From contig JAJFFJ010000065.1 of the NCBI GenBank assembly GCA_021776685.1, forward strand, positions 1-48,576: DNA of 48,576 nt, given 5' to 3'. The notes under the pieces are model-generated. The model was given only the letters and a program-made list of their open reading frames with translations. It did not search any database and was not told the origin of the DNA. Made by a program: the position numbers and the translations under genes. The stretch is from Alphaproteobacteria bacterium (GTDB taxonomy: Bacteria; Pseudomonadota; Alphaproteobacteria; Bin65). Numbering within the stretch: the first letter of the stretch is position 1; every line of letters begins with the position of its first letter. Positions 31,936 to 40,387 of this stretch are shown here, piece after piece.

Positions 31936-33102
31936 TCACCCTGCGGCCGTCAGCCGTGCAAAGCCGCGTTCCAGGTCTTCAATCAGATCGTCCGTGTCTT
32001 CCAGGCCCACATGCAGGCGCAGGCAGGGTCCTGGTGCGGTCCAGGTTGTGGCGGTCCGATAGTTGGTCGGATCGATCGGCAGGATCAGGCTTTCATAGCC
32101 GCCGAAGCTGGCGCCCAGCAAGAAATGCTCCAGGCCGTCGACCATTGCAGCCACCGCATCGCGTTCAAAGGGGTTGAGCATCACAGACATGAGGCCAGAG
32201 GCGCCCTTGAAGTCCCGTTTCCAGATGTCGTGGCCCGGATGATCCGGCAGGGCCGGATACAGCACCTGATTTACCTCCGGCCGTGTCTGCAGCCATTCTG
32301 CAATGCGGGTGGCGTTGATCTGGTGCTGGGGCAGGCGTACGCCCAGGGTGCGAATGCCACGAAGGCCCAGCCAGGCTTCTTCGCTGCCGGGCCCACCACC
32401 CAGGAAGTTCGCGGTGATCTTGACGTTCTCGTAGAGCTCCTGCCGCATGCTGATGACTCCCAGCATCGCGTCCGAATGGCCAACGAGATACTTGGTGGCG
32501 GCGTTGATCGAGAGATCGACCCCCAGTTCCAGCGGCTTGCAGAAGAACGAGGTGGCCCAGGTATTGTCCATCGCCGTCATGATCCCGCGCTCGCGGGCGA
32601 CGGCTGTGATAGCGGGGATGTCAGGCATCTCGAAGGTCTGGGAGCCGGGCGATTCCAGATAGATGAGTTTGGTGTTGGGCTGGATCAGTCCTGCCACATC
32701 GGCGCCGAGCGCTGAATCGAAATACGTGATTTCAACACCATAGCGGGACAGGATCATATTCGAGAGGTTGCGCACCGGCTGGTAGGCGGAATCCTGTACC
32801 AGCATGTGATCGCCGGCGCTGACCACCGACATAATTGCCGAGGTGCAGGCGCCCATGCCGGAAGGAACCGAGACTGCCTTGTCGGCGCCTTCCAGGATCG
32901 CGACGGCTTCTTCAAAGGCGCGGGTGGTCGGCGTGCCGAAACGGCCGTAAGTGATCCCGTCAAATCGATTTGCGCGTGCTTCATCCCAGGCATCAAGCGT
33001 CGGGAATGTTACCGTCGATGCCCGAAAGACCGGCGGATTGACCACACCGAAATGATCTTCCGGGTGCCGTCCTGCAGAAACGATCTTGGTAAGCTCTTTC
33101 AT
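31936..33102 (-). CDS. metC: Cystathionine beta-lyase
   Basis: A 388-residue PLP enzyme of the Cys/Met metabolism family. The start ATG 33102 has GGAAG upstream; an ATG at 33129 is possible. Motifs: YGRFGTPTTRAFEEA, SAYQPVRNLSN, DNTWATSFFCKPLELG, and the PLP-binding Lys in AATKYLVGHSDAMLG. It converts cystathionine to homocysteine, pyruvate and ammonia. Related enzymes of sulfur metabolism (sseA, cysK) are nearby. Cystathionine gamma-synthase is a less likely alternative. Confidence 0.9.
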   Translation of the reverse strand: MKELTKIVSAGRHPEDHFGVVNPPVFRASTVTFPTLDAWDEARANRFDGITYGRFGTPTTRAFEEAVAILEGADKAVSVPSGMGACTSAIMSVVSAGDHMLVQDSAYQPVRNLSNMILSRYGVEITYFDSALGADVAGLIQPNTKLIYLESPGSQTFEMPDIPAITAVARERGIMTAMDNTWATSFFCKPLELGVDLSINAATKYLVGHSDAMLGVISMRQELYENVKITANFLGGGPGSEEAWLGLRGIRTLGVRLPQHQINATRIAEWLQTRPEVNQVLYPALPDHPGHDIWKRDFKGASGLMSVMLNPFERDAVAAMVDGLEHFLLGASFGGYESLILPIDPTNYRTATTWTAPGPCLRLHVGLEDTDDLIEDLERGFARLTAAG

Positions 33103-33220
33103 ATCTTCCGCCTGTTCATACCTTGGCATCGCGCAAACGAATTGGGGCGGCAGGCACCTGCCACCCCGAATTCAATTCGACCGGGTTTGCGCCGCCACAC
33201 GGCAGGCGCTGTGCCTGCGC

Positions 33221-33361
33221 CTAAAGTTTCTTCTTTACAGCTTTGGCGTCTTTGGCGACGCCCGAGCCGACACCTTCAACAGTATTGCAGCCGCTGACCG
33301 CGCCAGCGGCGCCCAAGATAAAAAACAGTCCAAGCATTCTGATAACCACTGCGCGCGTCAT
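33221..33361 (-). CDS. Entericidin A/B-like lipoprotein (46 aa)
   Basis: A 46-residue protein with GGAG about ten bases before its ATG. A hydrophobic signal ends in the lipobox-like AVSGC, with Cys25 as the lipid-attachment residue, followed by NTVEGVGSGVAKDAKAVKK. This NTxxGxGxDxxxxG pattern is typical of entericidin family lipoproteins in alphaproteobacteria. Function in this class is unclear; in E. coli the pair is linked to envelope stress and lysis. Confidence 0.85.
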   Translation of the reverse strand: MTRAVVIRMLGLFFILGAAGAVSGCNTVEGVGSGVAKDAKAVKKKL

Positions 33362-33394
33362 GGGGCAAAATCTCCTTGTGTGAGGGCTCGTTGA

Positions 33395-33423
33395 CCGACC
33401 CGACGGCCTTCCCGCCGGGTCGG
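33395..33423 (-). terminator. Hairpin after GNAT gene
   Basis: A stem of 12 pairs with one mismatch (CCGACCCGACGG with CCGCCGGGTCGG) and a 5-base loop, located just after the GNAT gene on the minus strand. No T-tract follows, so it may be a weak or Rho-assisted terminator. Confidence 0.4.
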
Positions 33424-33448
33424 GATCATAGGTATTGGCTGGGGGCAG

Positions 33449-34501
33449 TCAACCGGCAGCGCCTTCTGTCAATCGTGCGCCCGGCGGTAACGGCCAGTCT
33501 GCTGGAAACAGCCCGATGGTTCGCGGATCATCGATCTGCCGCGCCTCTTGCTTATACGGCGCAAACCCGACCCGCTGATACATCGCCAACGCCCGTGGGT
33601 GATCCAGGGTGCAGGTATGCACCCAGAAGCGTGCCGGCGCGTAAGACCAGGCAATCTCCGCGGCCCAGGTGAGTAGCGCAAGACCTAGCCCAGTGCCGAT
33701 GGCGTCGGGCACCAGCCCGGCATAGGCAAGCTCGATTTCGCCCGGTACGCGTCGGTCCAGCTCCGCAAATCCTGCCGGAGCGCCATGGTGGTAGAGCACG
33801 TAGATTTCCACGTCCGGGTCGTGGATATGGCCAATCAGGGTTTCATCATCCATGGCCCGCCGCTCGTACCACAGCCAGGGACCGCCGACGGTGTCGTAGA
33901 GGTATCTGTAGAAAGACACGGGAGGTTGAGTGGCGCGGAGCAGCGTGCTCCCCCTTGGCGGGGTGACCGCAGGCAACCGATCGGGCCGGTTGGTCGTTTC
34001 CAGGTGGGTGACGGTGATATCCAGTCGCCCCTCTTGCGAATCACGATCCTGTGCTGGTGCAGGCTGGTCCGCCAGAAATTTTCCCATCACCAGTCGCGGC
34101 GTGTCGGCATAGCCAAGGGCTGAATAGAATTCGCGAACCGGCTGATTGTTGGGCCTGATCATCAGGTTGATCTTGGGCACGCCCGCGGCCTTCAGCCAGG
34201 CCTCGGCATGGTGCGCCAGCCGGCGACCGACGCCGCCCCGCTGCATATCCGGATCCACCGCCAGGTAATAGAGCCAGCCTCGATGCCCGTCATGCCCACA
34301 CATGACCGTACCGGCAATGCGGCCAGCGACGACTGCCAAAAAAAGCTCGGAAGTTGCTGATGCCCGGCAGAAGGCGATGTCGGCGACAGGATCATTGTAG
34401 GCGACGGTCAGTCCGCACCTTTCCCACAATGTGGCAATCGCACCTTCGTCGCCGTCGGCAACCGGGCGGAGGGCGACCGCGTGGGCGTCAGGCGCAGTCA
34501 A
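33449..34501 (-). CDS. GNAT acetyltransferase, two domains
   Basis: An approximately 350-residue protein. The first GNAT domain has the acetyl-CoA loop DMQRGGVGRRLAHHAEAWL and the following ALGYADTPRLVMGKFL; the second has GTGLGLALLTWAAEIAW and YQRVGFAPYKQE. The N-terminus resembles YpeA-type acetyltransferases. I favour the TTG at 34501, which shares TTGA with the sseA stop; an ATG at 34546 would overlap sseA by 49 bases. Substrate unknown. Confidence 0.8.
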   Translation of the reverse strand: MTAPDAHAVALRPVADGDEGAIATLWERCGLTVAYNDPVADIAFCRASATSELFLAVVAGRIAGTVMCGHDGHRGWLYYLAVDPDMQRGGVGRRLAHHAEAWLKAAGVPKINLMIRPNNQPVREFYSALGYADTPRLVMGKFLADQPAPAQDRDSQEGRLDITVTHLETTNRPDRLPAVTPPRGSTLLRATQPPVSFYRYLYDTVGGPWLWYERRAMDDETLIGHIHDPDVEIYVLYHHGAPAGFAELDRRVPGEIELAYAGLVPDAIGTGLGLALLTWAAEIAWSYAPARFWVHTCTLDHPRALAMYQRVGFAPYKQEARQIDDPRTIGLFPADWPLPPGARLTEGAAG

Positions 34502-35358
34502 GGTGCGACCGGGGGCGCCACCGGGGTGTCGTCTCGTCCGCCCCATTCAGTCCAGGAGCCGTCATACATGGCCACATCATCCTTGCCCATCAGGTGCAGG
34601 GCGAACGCCACCGCGCAGGCGCTGACCCCGGAGCCGCAGGTGGTGATGGCTGGGCGGCCGAAATCAACCCCGGCGTCATCGAACAATGACGACAGGGCGT
34701 CTGCCGATTTCACGCATTTGGATTCCGGGTCGGTAAGGTCGCTGACGGGCAGGCTGAAGCTGCCGGGAATGTGTCCGTTGCGCAGGCCGGCACGGGGCTC
34801 CGGTTCGGTTGCATTAAACCGGCCAGCGGAACGGGCATCCAGCACTTGCGCCGCGACGTTGTCGATATTTGCCCGCATGTCCCCCAGCGCTTTGACCATA
34901 TTGGCATCGGCCGTCGCCACGTAGGTGGCGGGGACAGGATTGGTGGCGCCATCTTCGACGGGATGGCCCTCTGCCTGCCAGCGGCTGAATCCACCATCCA
35001 GGATAGAGACCCGTTCGTGGCCGAAATATTTGAACATCCACCAGACCCGCCCGGAGCTGAACAAGCCGAGGCCGTCGTAAATCACCACAGGGTCGTTATT
35101 GGAGATTCCGAGCGCGCCCACCTGCTCGGCAAACTGTTCCGCTGATGGCAGGGTGTGGGGCAGGTCGCTGCTTTGGTCGGCAATCGTCTCAATGTCGAAA
35201 TAGACCGCGCCCGGAATATGCGCCGATGCGAATTCCGCCACTGGGTCCCGTTGCATTGTAGGCAGGTACCAGGACCCATCGACGACTTTGACGTGATCCA
35301 GATGTTTCGCCAGCCGCTCAGGTGAGACCAGGGCGTTTGGGTTTGTATAGTCAGCCAC
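34498..35358 (-). CDS. sseA: 3-mercaptopyruvate sulfurtransferase
   Basis: A GTG start at 35358, with GGAG upstream, gives 286 residues, the usual length. Two rhodanese domains: the first has VKVVDGSWYLP and HIPGAVYFDIETIAD, the second VLDARSAGRFNATEPEPR and HIPGSFSLPVSDL. The active-site loop TTCGSGVSACAVAFAL fits the CG[ST]GVx motif of mercaptopyruvate sulfurtransferases rather than thiosulfate rhodaneses. It transfers sulfur from mercaptopyruvate in cysteine degradation. It is coupled with cysK (19-base gap). Confidence 0.93.
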   Translation of the reverse strand: MADYTNPNALVSPERLAKHLDHVKVVDGSWYLPTMQRDPVAEFASAHIPGAVYFDIETIADQSSDLPHTLPSAEQFAEQVGALGISNNDPVVIYDGLGLFSSGRVWWMFKYFGHERVSILDGGFSRWQAEGHPVEDGATNPVPATYVATADANMVKALGDMRANIDNVAAQVLDARSAGRFNATEPEPRAGLRNGHIPGSFSLPVSDLTDPESKCVKSADALSSLFDDAGVDFGRPAITTCGSGVSACAVAFALHLMGKDDVAMYDGSWTEWGGRDDTPVAPPVAP

Positions 35359-35377
35359 CGTTGCAATCTCCGTAGTG

Positions 35378-36382
35378 TCAGGCCAACCAGGCAGGAACGG
35401 GCAGGTCCTTTTCGCGCAGAAATGCCGGGTTGAACAGCTTGCTTTGATAACGGGTGCCGGAATCGCACAACACCGTGACGATGGTGTGCCCCGGGCCCAA
35501 CTCCTTCGCCAGGCGCACGGCACCGGCCACATTGATGGCGCTGGAGCCGCCCAGGCACAGGCCTTCGTCCTTCAGCAGATCAAACACCACCGGCAGTGCG
35601 TCCTGATCCGAGATCATGAAGGGGAAGTCGACGACGGTTCCGTCCACATTGCCGGTCACCCGGCCCTGGCCAATCCCTTCGGCAATGGTCCCGCCGTCGC
35701 TGGCCTTGGGTTCGCCATTGGTGAAATACTCGTACATTGACGCGCCCAGAGGGTCGGCGAGGCCGATCTTGATATTCGGGTTCCGCTCGCGAAGAGACAT
35801 TGAGACGCCGGCGAGGGTGCCGCCGGTGCCGATGGCGCAGATGAATCCATCAACCTTGCCGTCGGTCTGCTCCCAGATTTCCGGGCCGGTGGTTTTGATG
35901 TGCCAGCCGCGGTTGGCCAGGTTGTCCCATTGGTTGGCGTAGAGCGCGCCATTGGGCTCGCTGGCGGCCAGTTCGGCCCCCAGACGCTCCGCCGTATGCA
36001 CATAGTGGTTGGGATCGGCAAATTTGGTGGCCGGCACCTGCCTCAGCTCCGCACCGCAGAGCATCAGCATGTCTTTCTTTTCCTGGCTCTGGGTCTCCGG
36101 CATGACGATGACGGTGCGATAGCCGCGGGCGTTGCCCACCAATGCCAGGCCAATGCCGGTGTTGCCGGCGGTGCCTTCGACGATAACGCCGCCCGGCTGA
36201 ATGGCGCCGCGCTCCTCTGCGTCCAGGATCATGCCGAGCGCAGCTCGGTCTTTCACCGATCCTCCGGGATTGAGGAATTCAGCCTTGCCGAGAATGGTGC
36301 AGCCGGTTTCTTCAGACACCCGCCGCAGCTTAATCAGTGGTGTGTTGCCGACCGTGCCGGTGAATCCGTCTTTGACGTTCAT
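35378..36382 (-). CDS. cysK: Cysteine synthase
   Basis: A 334-residue PLP-dependent enzyme starting after GGGGGAAG. Motifs: TPLIKLRRVSEETGC, the PLP Lys in NPGGSVKDRAALGM, the substrate loop EGTAGNTGIGLAL, the glycine loop AIGTGGTLAGVS, and LCLGGSSAINVAGA. It makes cysteine from O-acetylserine and sulfide. The slightly longer form and the link to a sulfurtransferase also fit the cysteine desulfhydrase-like subgroup. Confidence 0.9.
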   Translation of the reverse strand: MNVKDGFTGTVGNTPLIKLRRVSEETGCTILGKAEFLNPGGSVKDRAALGMILDAEERGAIQPGGVIVEGTAGNTGIGLALVGNARGYRTVIVMPETQSQEKKDMLMLCGAELRQVPATKFADPNHYVHTAERLGAELAASEPNGALYANQWDNLANRGWHIKTTGPEIWEQTDGKVDGFICAIGTGGTLAGVSMSLRERNPNIKIGLADPLGASMYEYFTNGEPKASDGGTIAEGIGQGRVTGNVDGTVVDFPFMISDQDALPVVFDLLKDEGLCLGGSSAINVAGAVRLAKELGPGHTIVTVLCDSGTRYQSKLFNPAFLREKDLPVPAWLA

Positions 36383-36448
36383 ACTTCCCCCGTTTGCTTC
36401 TTGGGTTTTTTTGTCTTCCGGGCTAAGTGCGCCCGCCAGGCCCGCGGG

Positions 36449-37039
36449 TCAAGCCTTGGCGGCGCGAAGCACCTGGCGGTTCAGCAACAGCCATTGCAGC
36501 GCGACCAAAGTGATGGCGTTGCTCAACCGGCCCTCCCGCACCATCGCTTCAACCTCGGCAAATGGGTAGGCCGCCGCGCGGATGTCCTCGCCTTCGCCGG
36601 TGTGACCGTGCAATCCGGCAGCAGCGGCGGAATCGCAGGGCGCGGCATAGATGTGGCATTGTTCGGAACAGATGCCGGGGGTCAGGAAGATGTTGCCGAT
36701 GGGGGACAGGGGCCCGAGCTCCAAACCGGCTTCCTCAACTGCTTCCCGGCGTACGACATCCTCAGGCGTTTCGCCCGGTTCAACCACGCCTGCGACGATC
36801 TCCAACAGCCAGGCGTCACCGCCACCTGCCCAGGCGCCCGGCCTGAACTGCTCAATCAGCACAACTGAATCACGTGCGGGGTCGTAGGGCAGGACCGCTG
36901 CCGTAGCGCCACGTTCAACCACCTCGCGCAGAAGCGGCTGGCTCATCCCGCCGGCGAATAATTCGTGCCGCAGACGATAGCGGTTGACGGTCAGATATCC
37001 GTCATAGACGGCAGTGGTTTCTTCGATTTGAACATTCAT
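36449..37039 (-). CDS. nudF: ADP-ribose pyrophosphatase (Nudix)
   Basis: A 196-residue Nudix hydrolase. The Nudix box GETPEDVVRREAVEEAGLEL matches GX5EX7REUXEEXGU with all metal-binding Glu residues. The following LTPGICSEQCHIYAAP is typical of the NudF/YffH group that splits ADP-ribose into AMP and ribose 5-phosphate. It stands 66 bases before cysK on the same strand. Confidence 0.88.
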   Translation of the reverse strand: MNVQIEETTAVYDGYLTVNRYRLRHELFAGGMSQPLLREVVERGATAAVLPYDPARDSVVLIEQFRPGAWAGGGDAWLLEIVAGVVEPGETPEDVVRREAVEEAGLELGPLSPIGNIFLTPGICSEQCHIYAAPCDSAAAAGLHGHTGEGEDIRAAAYPFAEVEAMVREGRLSNAITLVALQWLLLNRQVLRAAKA

Positions 37040-37282
37040 TGTGGCTGCTCTTTGAAGGCGGATACGGGGTTCGACATTGACGGTTCAGGCCAGGTGATGC
37101 CGGATCGTGACTTGCGGGACGGCTGTGCATAGGCAATTAGCGAGCCTGGAAGCAAGTTTCGCCCGCATGCGGCGGCCGTGATGGCCGCATATCACCATAA
37201 TGTGACCCAGCTGCCCCACTGGCGCACAGGAGCCGCCCTGCTTACATGTTGGCCCACGAAAAAATCTGCAAGGGGCATACAG

Positions 37283-38512
37283 GTGGCAAGTTCGAAAAAA
37301 GTGACGTTCGCAGGGGCCTTCGGCGATCAGCTGGCCGCGCGGTTGGATATGCCGGCGGGGCCGGTACGCGCCTTCGCGCTGTTTGCGCACTGTTTCACCT
37401 GCTCGAAGGATATCTTTGCGGCGGCACGGGTCAGCCAGGCATTGGCGGAACGTGGCTTTGCCGTATTGCGGTTCGACTTCACCGGTCTTGGCGCCAGCGA
37501 TGGCGAATTCGCCAACACCAACTTCTCGTCCAATGTCGACGACCTGGTGGCAGCCGCGGACTGGCTGAAAAACAACTATCAGGCACCGGCGCTGCTGGTC
37601 GGGCATTCCCTGGGGGGTGCGGCGGTGCTGGCGGCGGCGGCGAGATTGCCGGAGGTGCAGGCGGTGGCGACCATCGGCGCGCCTGGTGACCCGGAGCATG
37701 TGGCGCATAATTTTGGCGCCAAGATCAACGAGATATCCGAATCCGGTGAGGCCGAAGTGCAACTGGCGGGGCGCAGTTTCACCATCAAAAAGCAGTTCCT
37801 GGAGGATATCGCCACGGCCAAACTGACCGAGGCGGTCGCGGGCTTCCGCAAGGCATTGCTGGTGTTCCACTCACCGGTCGACGAGGTCGTAGGCATCGAC
37901 AACGCCGCGCTGATCTTTCAGGCAGCGAAGCACCCAAAGAGCTTCGTGTCACTGGACGATGCCGATCATCTGCTCAGCCGTCACGACGACGCGGTCTATG
38001 TGGCGGATGTGTTGAGCGCGTGGGCATCGCGCTATATCGCCACCGACGATGAGGCCGCGGCGACGTCCCATCCTGATCTCAATGGCCACGAGGTGGTGGT
38101 TTATGAGAATGGCGATGGAAAATTCGGCCAGACTGTCTGGAATGGACGGCATGAAGCTCTGGCCGACGAGCCCGAGAAGGTTGGAGGACTCGATAAGGGT
38201 CCCGACCCTTACGGCTATCTCAGTGCTGCGCTAGGCGCCTGTACGTCCATGACCCTGCGTCTCTATGCGGAACGTAAAAAGCTGCCGCTCGAGCAGGTGC
38301 TGGTGCGGGTCAAGCACGACAAGATCCATGCAGAGGACTGTGAAAGCTGTGAGACCAAGGAAGGCAAGGTCGATCGCCTGCAGCGGGAGATCGAGATCAT
38401 CGGCGATATCGACGACGCTGCGCGGCAACGCTTACTGGAAATTGCGGACAAGTGTCCGGTGCATCAGACCCTGGAACGCGCCAACCTGATCGAAACCCGC
38501 CTGGCGGATTGA
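37283..38512 (+). CDS. Alpha/beta-hydrolase-OsmC fusion protein
   Basis: A GTG start at 37283 has AAGGGG upstream and gives 409 residues. Residues 1-255 are an alpha/beta hydrolase with oxyanion region LFAHCFTCSKD, nucleophile Ser in LVGHSLGGAAVL, and a late Asp-His pair (PVDEVVGIDNA, DDADHLL). Residues about 275-409 are an OsmC domain with peroxidatic Cys in LGACTSMTLRLYAERK and a CxxC in EDCESCETKEG. OsmC proteins reduce organic hydroperoxides; the fusion may first hydrolyse an acylated substrate. The fusion is known in alphaproteobacteria and others. Confidence 0.9.
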   Translation: MASSKKVTFAGAFGDQLAARLDMPAGPVRAFALFAHCFTCSKDIFAAARVSQALAERGFAVLRFDFTGLGASDGEFANTNFSSNVDDLVAAADWLKNNYQAPALLVGHSLGGAAVLAAAARLPEVQAVATIGAPGDPEHVAHNFGAKINEISESGEAEVQLAGRSFTIKKQFLEDIATAKLTEAVAGFRKALLVFHSPVDEVVGIDNAALIFQAAKHPKSFVSLDDADHLLSRHDDAVYVADVLSAWASRYIATDDEAAATSHPDLNGHEVVVYENGDGKFGQTVWNGRHEALADEPEKVGGLDKGPDPYGYLSAALGACTSMTLRLYAERKKLPLEQVLVRVKHDKIHAEDCESCETKEGKVDRLQREIEIIGDIDDAARQRLLEIADKCPVHQTLERANLIETRLAD

Positions 38513-38592
38513 GGCGTTCGGAATTCGCGAATTTGAGGTAACCTGTCCCTGGTGGGGCTGGCCTCAATACAATGGCGCGCTGGGGAGGATGC

Positions 38593-39357
38593 ATGGCGAT
38601 CGTTCGCCAAATTGGCAGCATGATGCTGGTGGGATTTGTGCCGTTGGGGTCTGGCGTTTCCGCTGGGGAACAGGTGCCGAAAGGCTTCGTCCATTTGCGG
38701 GATGTGGCGCCGACGATCCGCCAGGATATGCGCTACGCAGGTACCTACAATTTCACCGGTTCGATTGTGCCTGGCTATCAGGCGGCGGCCTGCATTCTGA
38801 CCCGTCCCGTTGCGGCCGCTTTGAGACGGATCCAGGCCGACCTGCGCAGGCTGCGTCTGTCACTCAAGGTCTATGACTGTTACCGGCCCGTACGCGCCGT
38901 GCGGTTTTTCCTCGCCTGGGCCCGCAATCCGGCGCGTCAGGGCATGAAAAACGCCTTTTTCCCCCGGGTGCAGAAGCGGTTCGTGGTGCGGCGCGGATTT
39001 GTGGCGTCGCGGTCGACCCATTCCACTGGCAATGCGGTAGACGTGACCCTCGTTCGCGCAGACGCGCCGCCCGCGCCGAAACCGGTGGCGGGACAGGTTC
39101 GCGGCAGTTGCATTGGGTCCGTGGGCCAGCGGCCGCCCGACAATTCCCTCGACATGGGCACCGGATATGACTGCTTCGATGTGCTGAGTTATACGAATAA
39201 CCCCAAGATCAAGGGCGCAGCGCGGGGTAACCGCCAGCTGTTAGTGCGGATGATGGCCCGGCACGGTTTCCGCAACTATCGCCGCGAGTGGTGGCATTTC
39301 GACTATGTGCTGCCAGTGCACCGGCGCCGCTTTGATTTTCCGGTGCAAGCCAAATAG
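38593..39357 (+). CDS. D-alanyl-D-alanine dipeptidase (VanX/DdpX family)
   Basis: The start ATG 38593 follows GGGGAGG. A signal peptide (QIGSMMLVGFVPLGSGVSA) points to the periplasm. The 254-residue protein has the zinc peptidase motifs SxHxxGxAxD in STHSTGNAVDVTL and ExWH in REWWHFDYVLP, plus KVYDCYRPVRAV. It splits D-Ala-D-Ala, probably in peptidoglycan turnover or nutrient use rather than vancomycin resistance, as no van genes are near. Confidence 0.9.
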   Translation: MAIVRQIGSMMLVGFVPLGSGVSAGEQVPKGFVHLRDVAPTIRQDMRYAGTYNFTGSIVPGYQAAACILTRPVAAALRRIQADLRRLRLSLKVYDCYRPVRAVRFFLAWARNPARQGMKNAFFPRVQKRFVVRRGFVASRSTHSTGNAVDVTLVRADAPPAPKPVAGQVRGSCIGSVGQRPPDNSLDMGTGYDCFDVLSYTNNPKIKGAARGNRQLLVRMMARHGFRNYRREWWHFDYVLPVHRRRFDFPVQAK

Positions 39358-39362
39358 ACGGG

Positions 39363-40307
39363 CTATTGCGCCTGGATCGGATTTGACAGCGTGCCAATGC
39401 CGCCGACCGAAACCTCGACCACATCGCCGGCCTTCATGAACAGCTTTGGGTCGCGGCCGTAGCCGACGCCCGAGGGAGAACCGGTGGTGACAACATCGCC
39501 CGGGCTGAAGCGCAGCCATTGGGAGTAGTGGGCAATCAGGCGCGGGATGCTGAAAACAAGCTCCGTCAGGGTGTCCTGAACCACCTCTCCATTCAACGTT
39601 GTGCTCAGATGCAGCTGATGCGGATCCTGGACTTCGTCGCGGGTTACCAGCACCGGGCCAAGTGGCGTGAAGGTGGGGAAGTTCTTGCCCAATACGTTGG
39701 TTTCCCAGGCATGGATTGCCGCCATGTTGCCTTCGGCGGAAAAGATCGGCGCGACCCAGTCCCGCGCGGAGACGTCGTTGGCGATGGTGTAGCCGGCGAC
39801 GTAGTTGAGGGCGTCCTCCTCGCTGACAGCGTGGCATTCACGGCCCATGACGAAGGTGAGTTCGCCTTCGAAATCGACCATCTGGTCGTGACCTGGCGGC
39901 AGCAGGACAGGCTGGCCAGAGCCCGCCAGTGAGGCAGGTGATTTGACAAAGGCCGCCGGCTTTTCCGGTATTGGCGTGTTCATTTCTTCCAGATGCGCGC
40001 GATAGTTCATGCCCACCGACAGGATGTAGCCAGGATCCGGGATCACTGGTGCAAGGGTCGTGCTGGCCATCTCGAGCAATGCACCCTCGGCCCGCAGCTG
40101 TGCGGCGTCAGCGTTGTAGGCGTCGTCCAGAAGGCGGCTGACGGCATCCATTGGTGGTTGGCCGCCGGCAAGAAGGTTGCGCAGGCTGGTGGGCATCGGC
40201 TGGTCGACGCCGAGAATGGCCGCACCCCGGTCAAGGTCGAGGATGTCGGCGCCCATCAGGACGCCGGGGCGATGACCGGTATCGGCCGTGTAGGTAACAA
40301 GCTTCAT
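39363..40307 (-). CDS. Fumarylacetoacetate hydrolase family protein
   Basis: The start ATG 40307 follows GGGAG. The 314-residue protein has ILSVGMNYRAHLEEMNTP, the acid motif VDFEGELTFVMGRE, YTIANDVSARDW, and SPGDVVTTGSPSGVGYG. It is the third FAH-family gene in the window and nearest to the ureidoglycolate lyase/oxo-dienoate group. It lies five bases from the convergent dipeptidase gene. Substrate unknown. Confidence 0.9.
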   Translation of the reverse strand: MKLVTYTADTGHRPGVLMGADILDLDRGAAILGVDQPMPTSLRNLLAGGQPPMDAVSRLLDDAYNADAAQLRAEGALLEMASTTLAPVIPDPGYILSVGMNYRAHLEEMNTPIPEKPAAFVKSPASLAGSGQPVLLPPGHDQMVDFEGELTFVMGRECHAVSEEDALNYVAGYTIANDVSARDWVAPIFSAEGNMAAIHAWETNVLGKNFPTFTPLGPVLVTRDEVQDPHQLHLSTTLNGEVVQDTLTELVFSIPRLIAHYSQWLRFSPGDVVTTGSPSGVGYGRDPKLFMKAGDVVEVSVGGIGTLSNPIQAQ

Positions 40308-40387
40308 TAAGGGCTCCCGGATGTGAGGCCTCATCATTGCCCGGGGACAGCGATGGCGCAACGCCGATTGGGCGATGGGGTTGCCGC

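Noticed and set aside
34498-35532. Longer sseA starting at 35532
   Set aside because: The extra 58 residues overlap cysK and do not look like a rhodanese; GTG 35358 has a ribosome binding site and gives the usual length.
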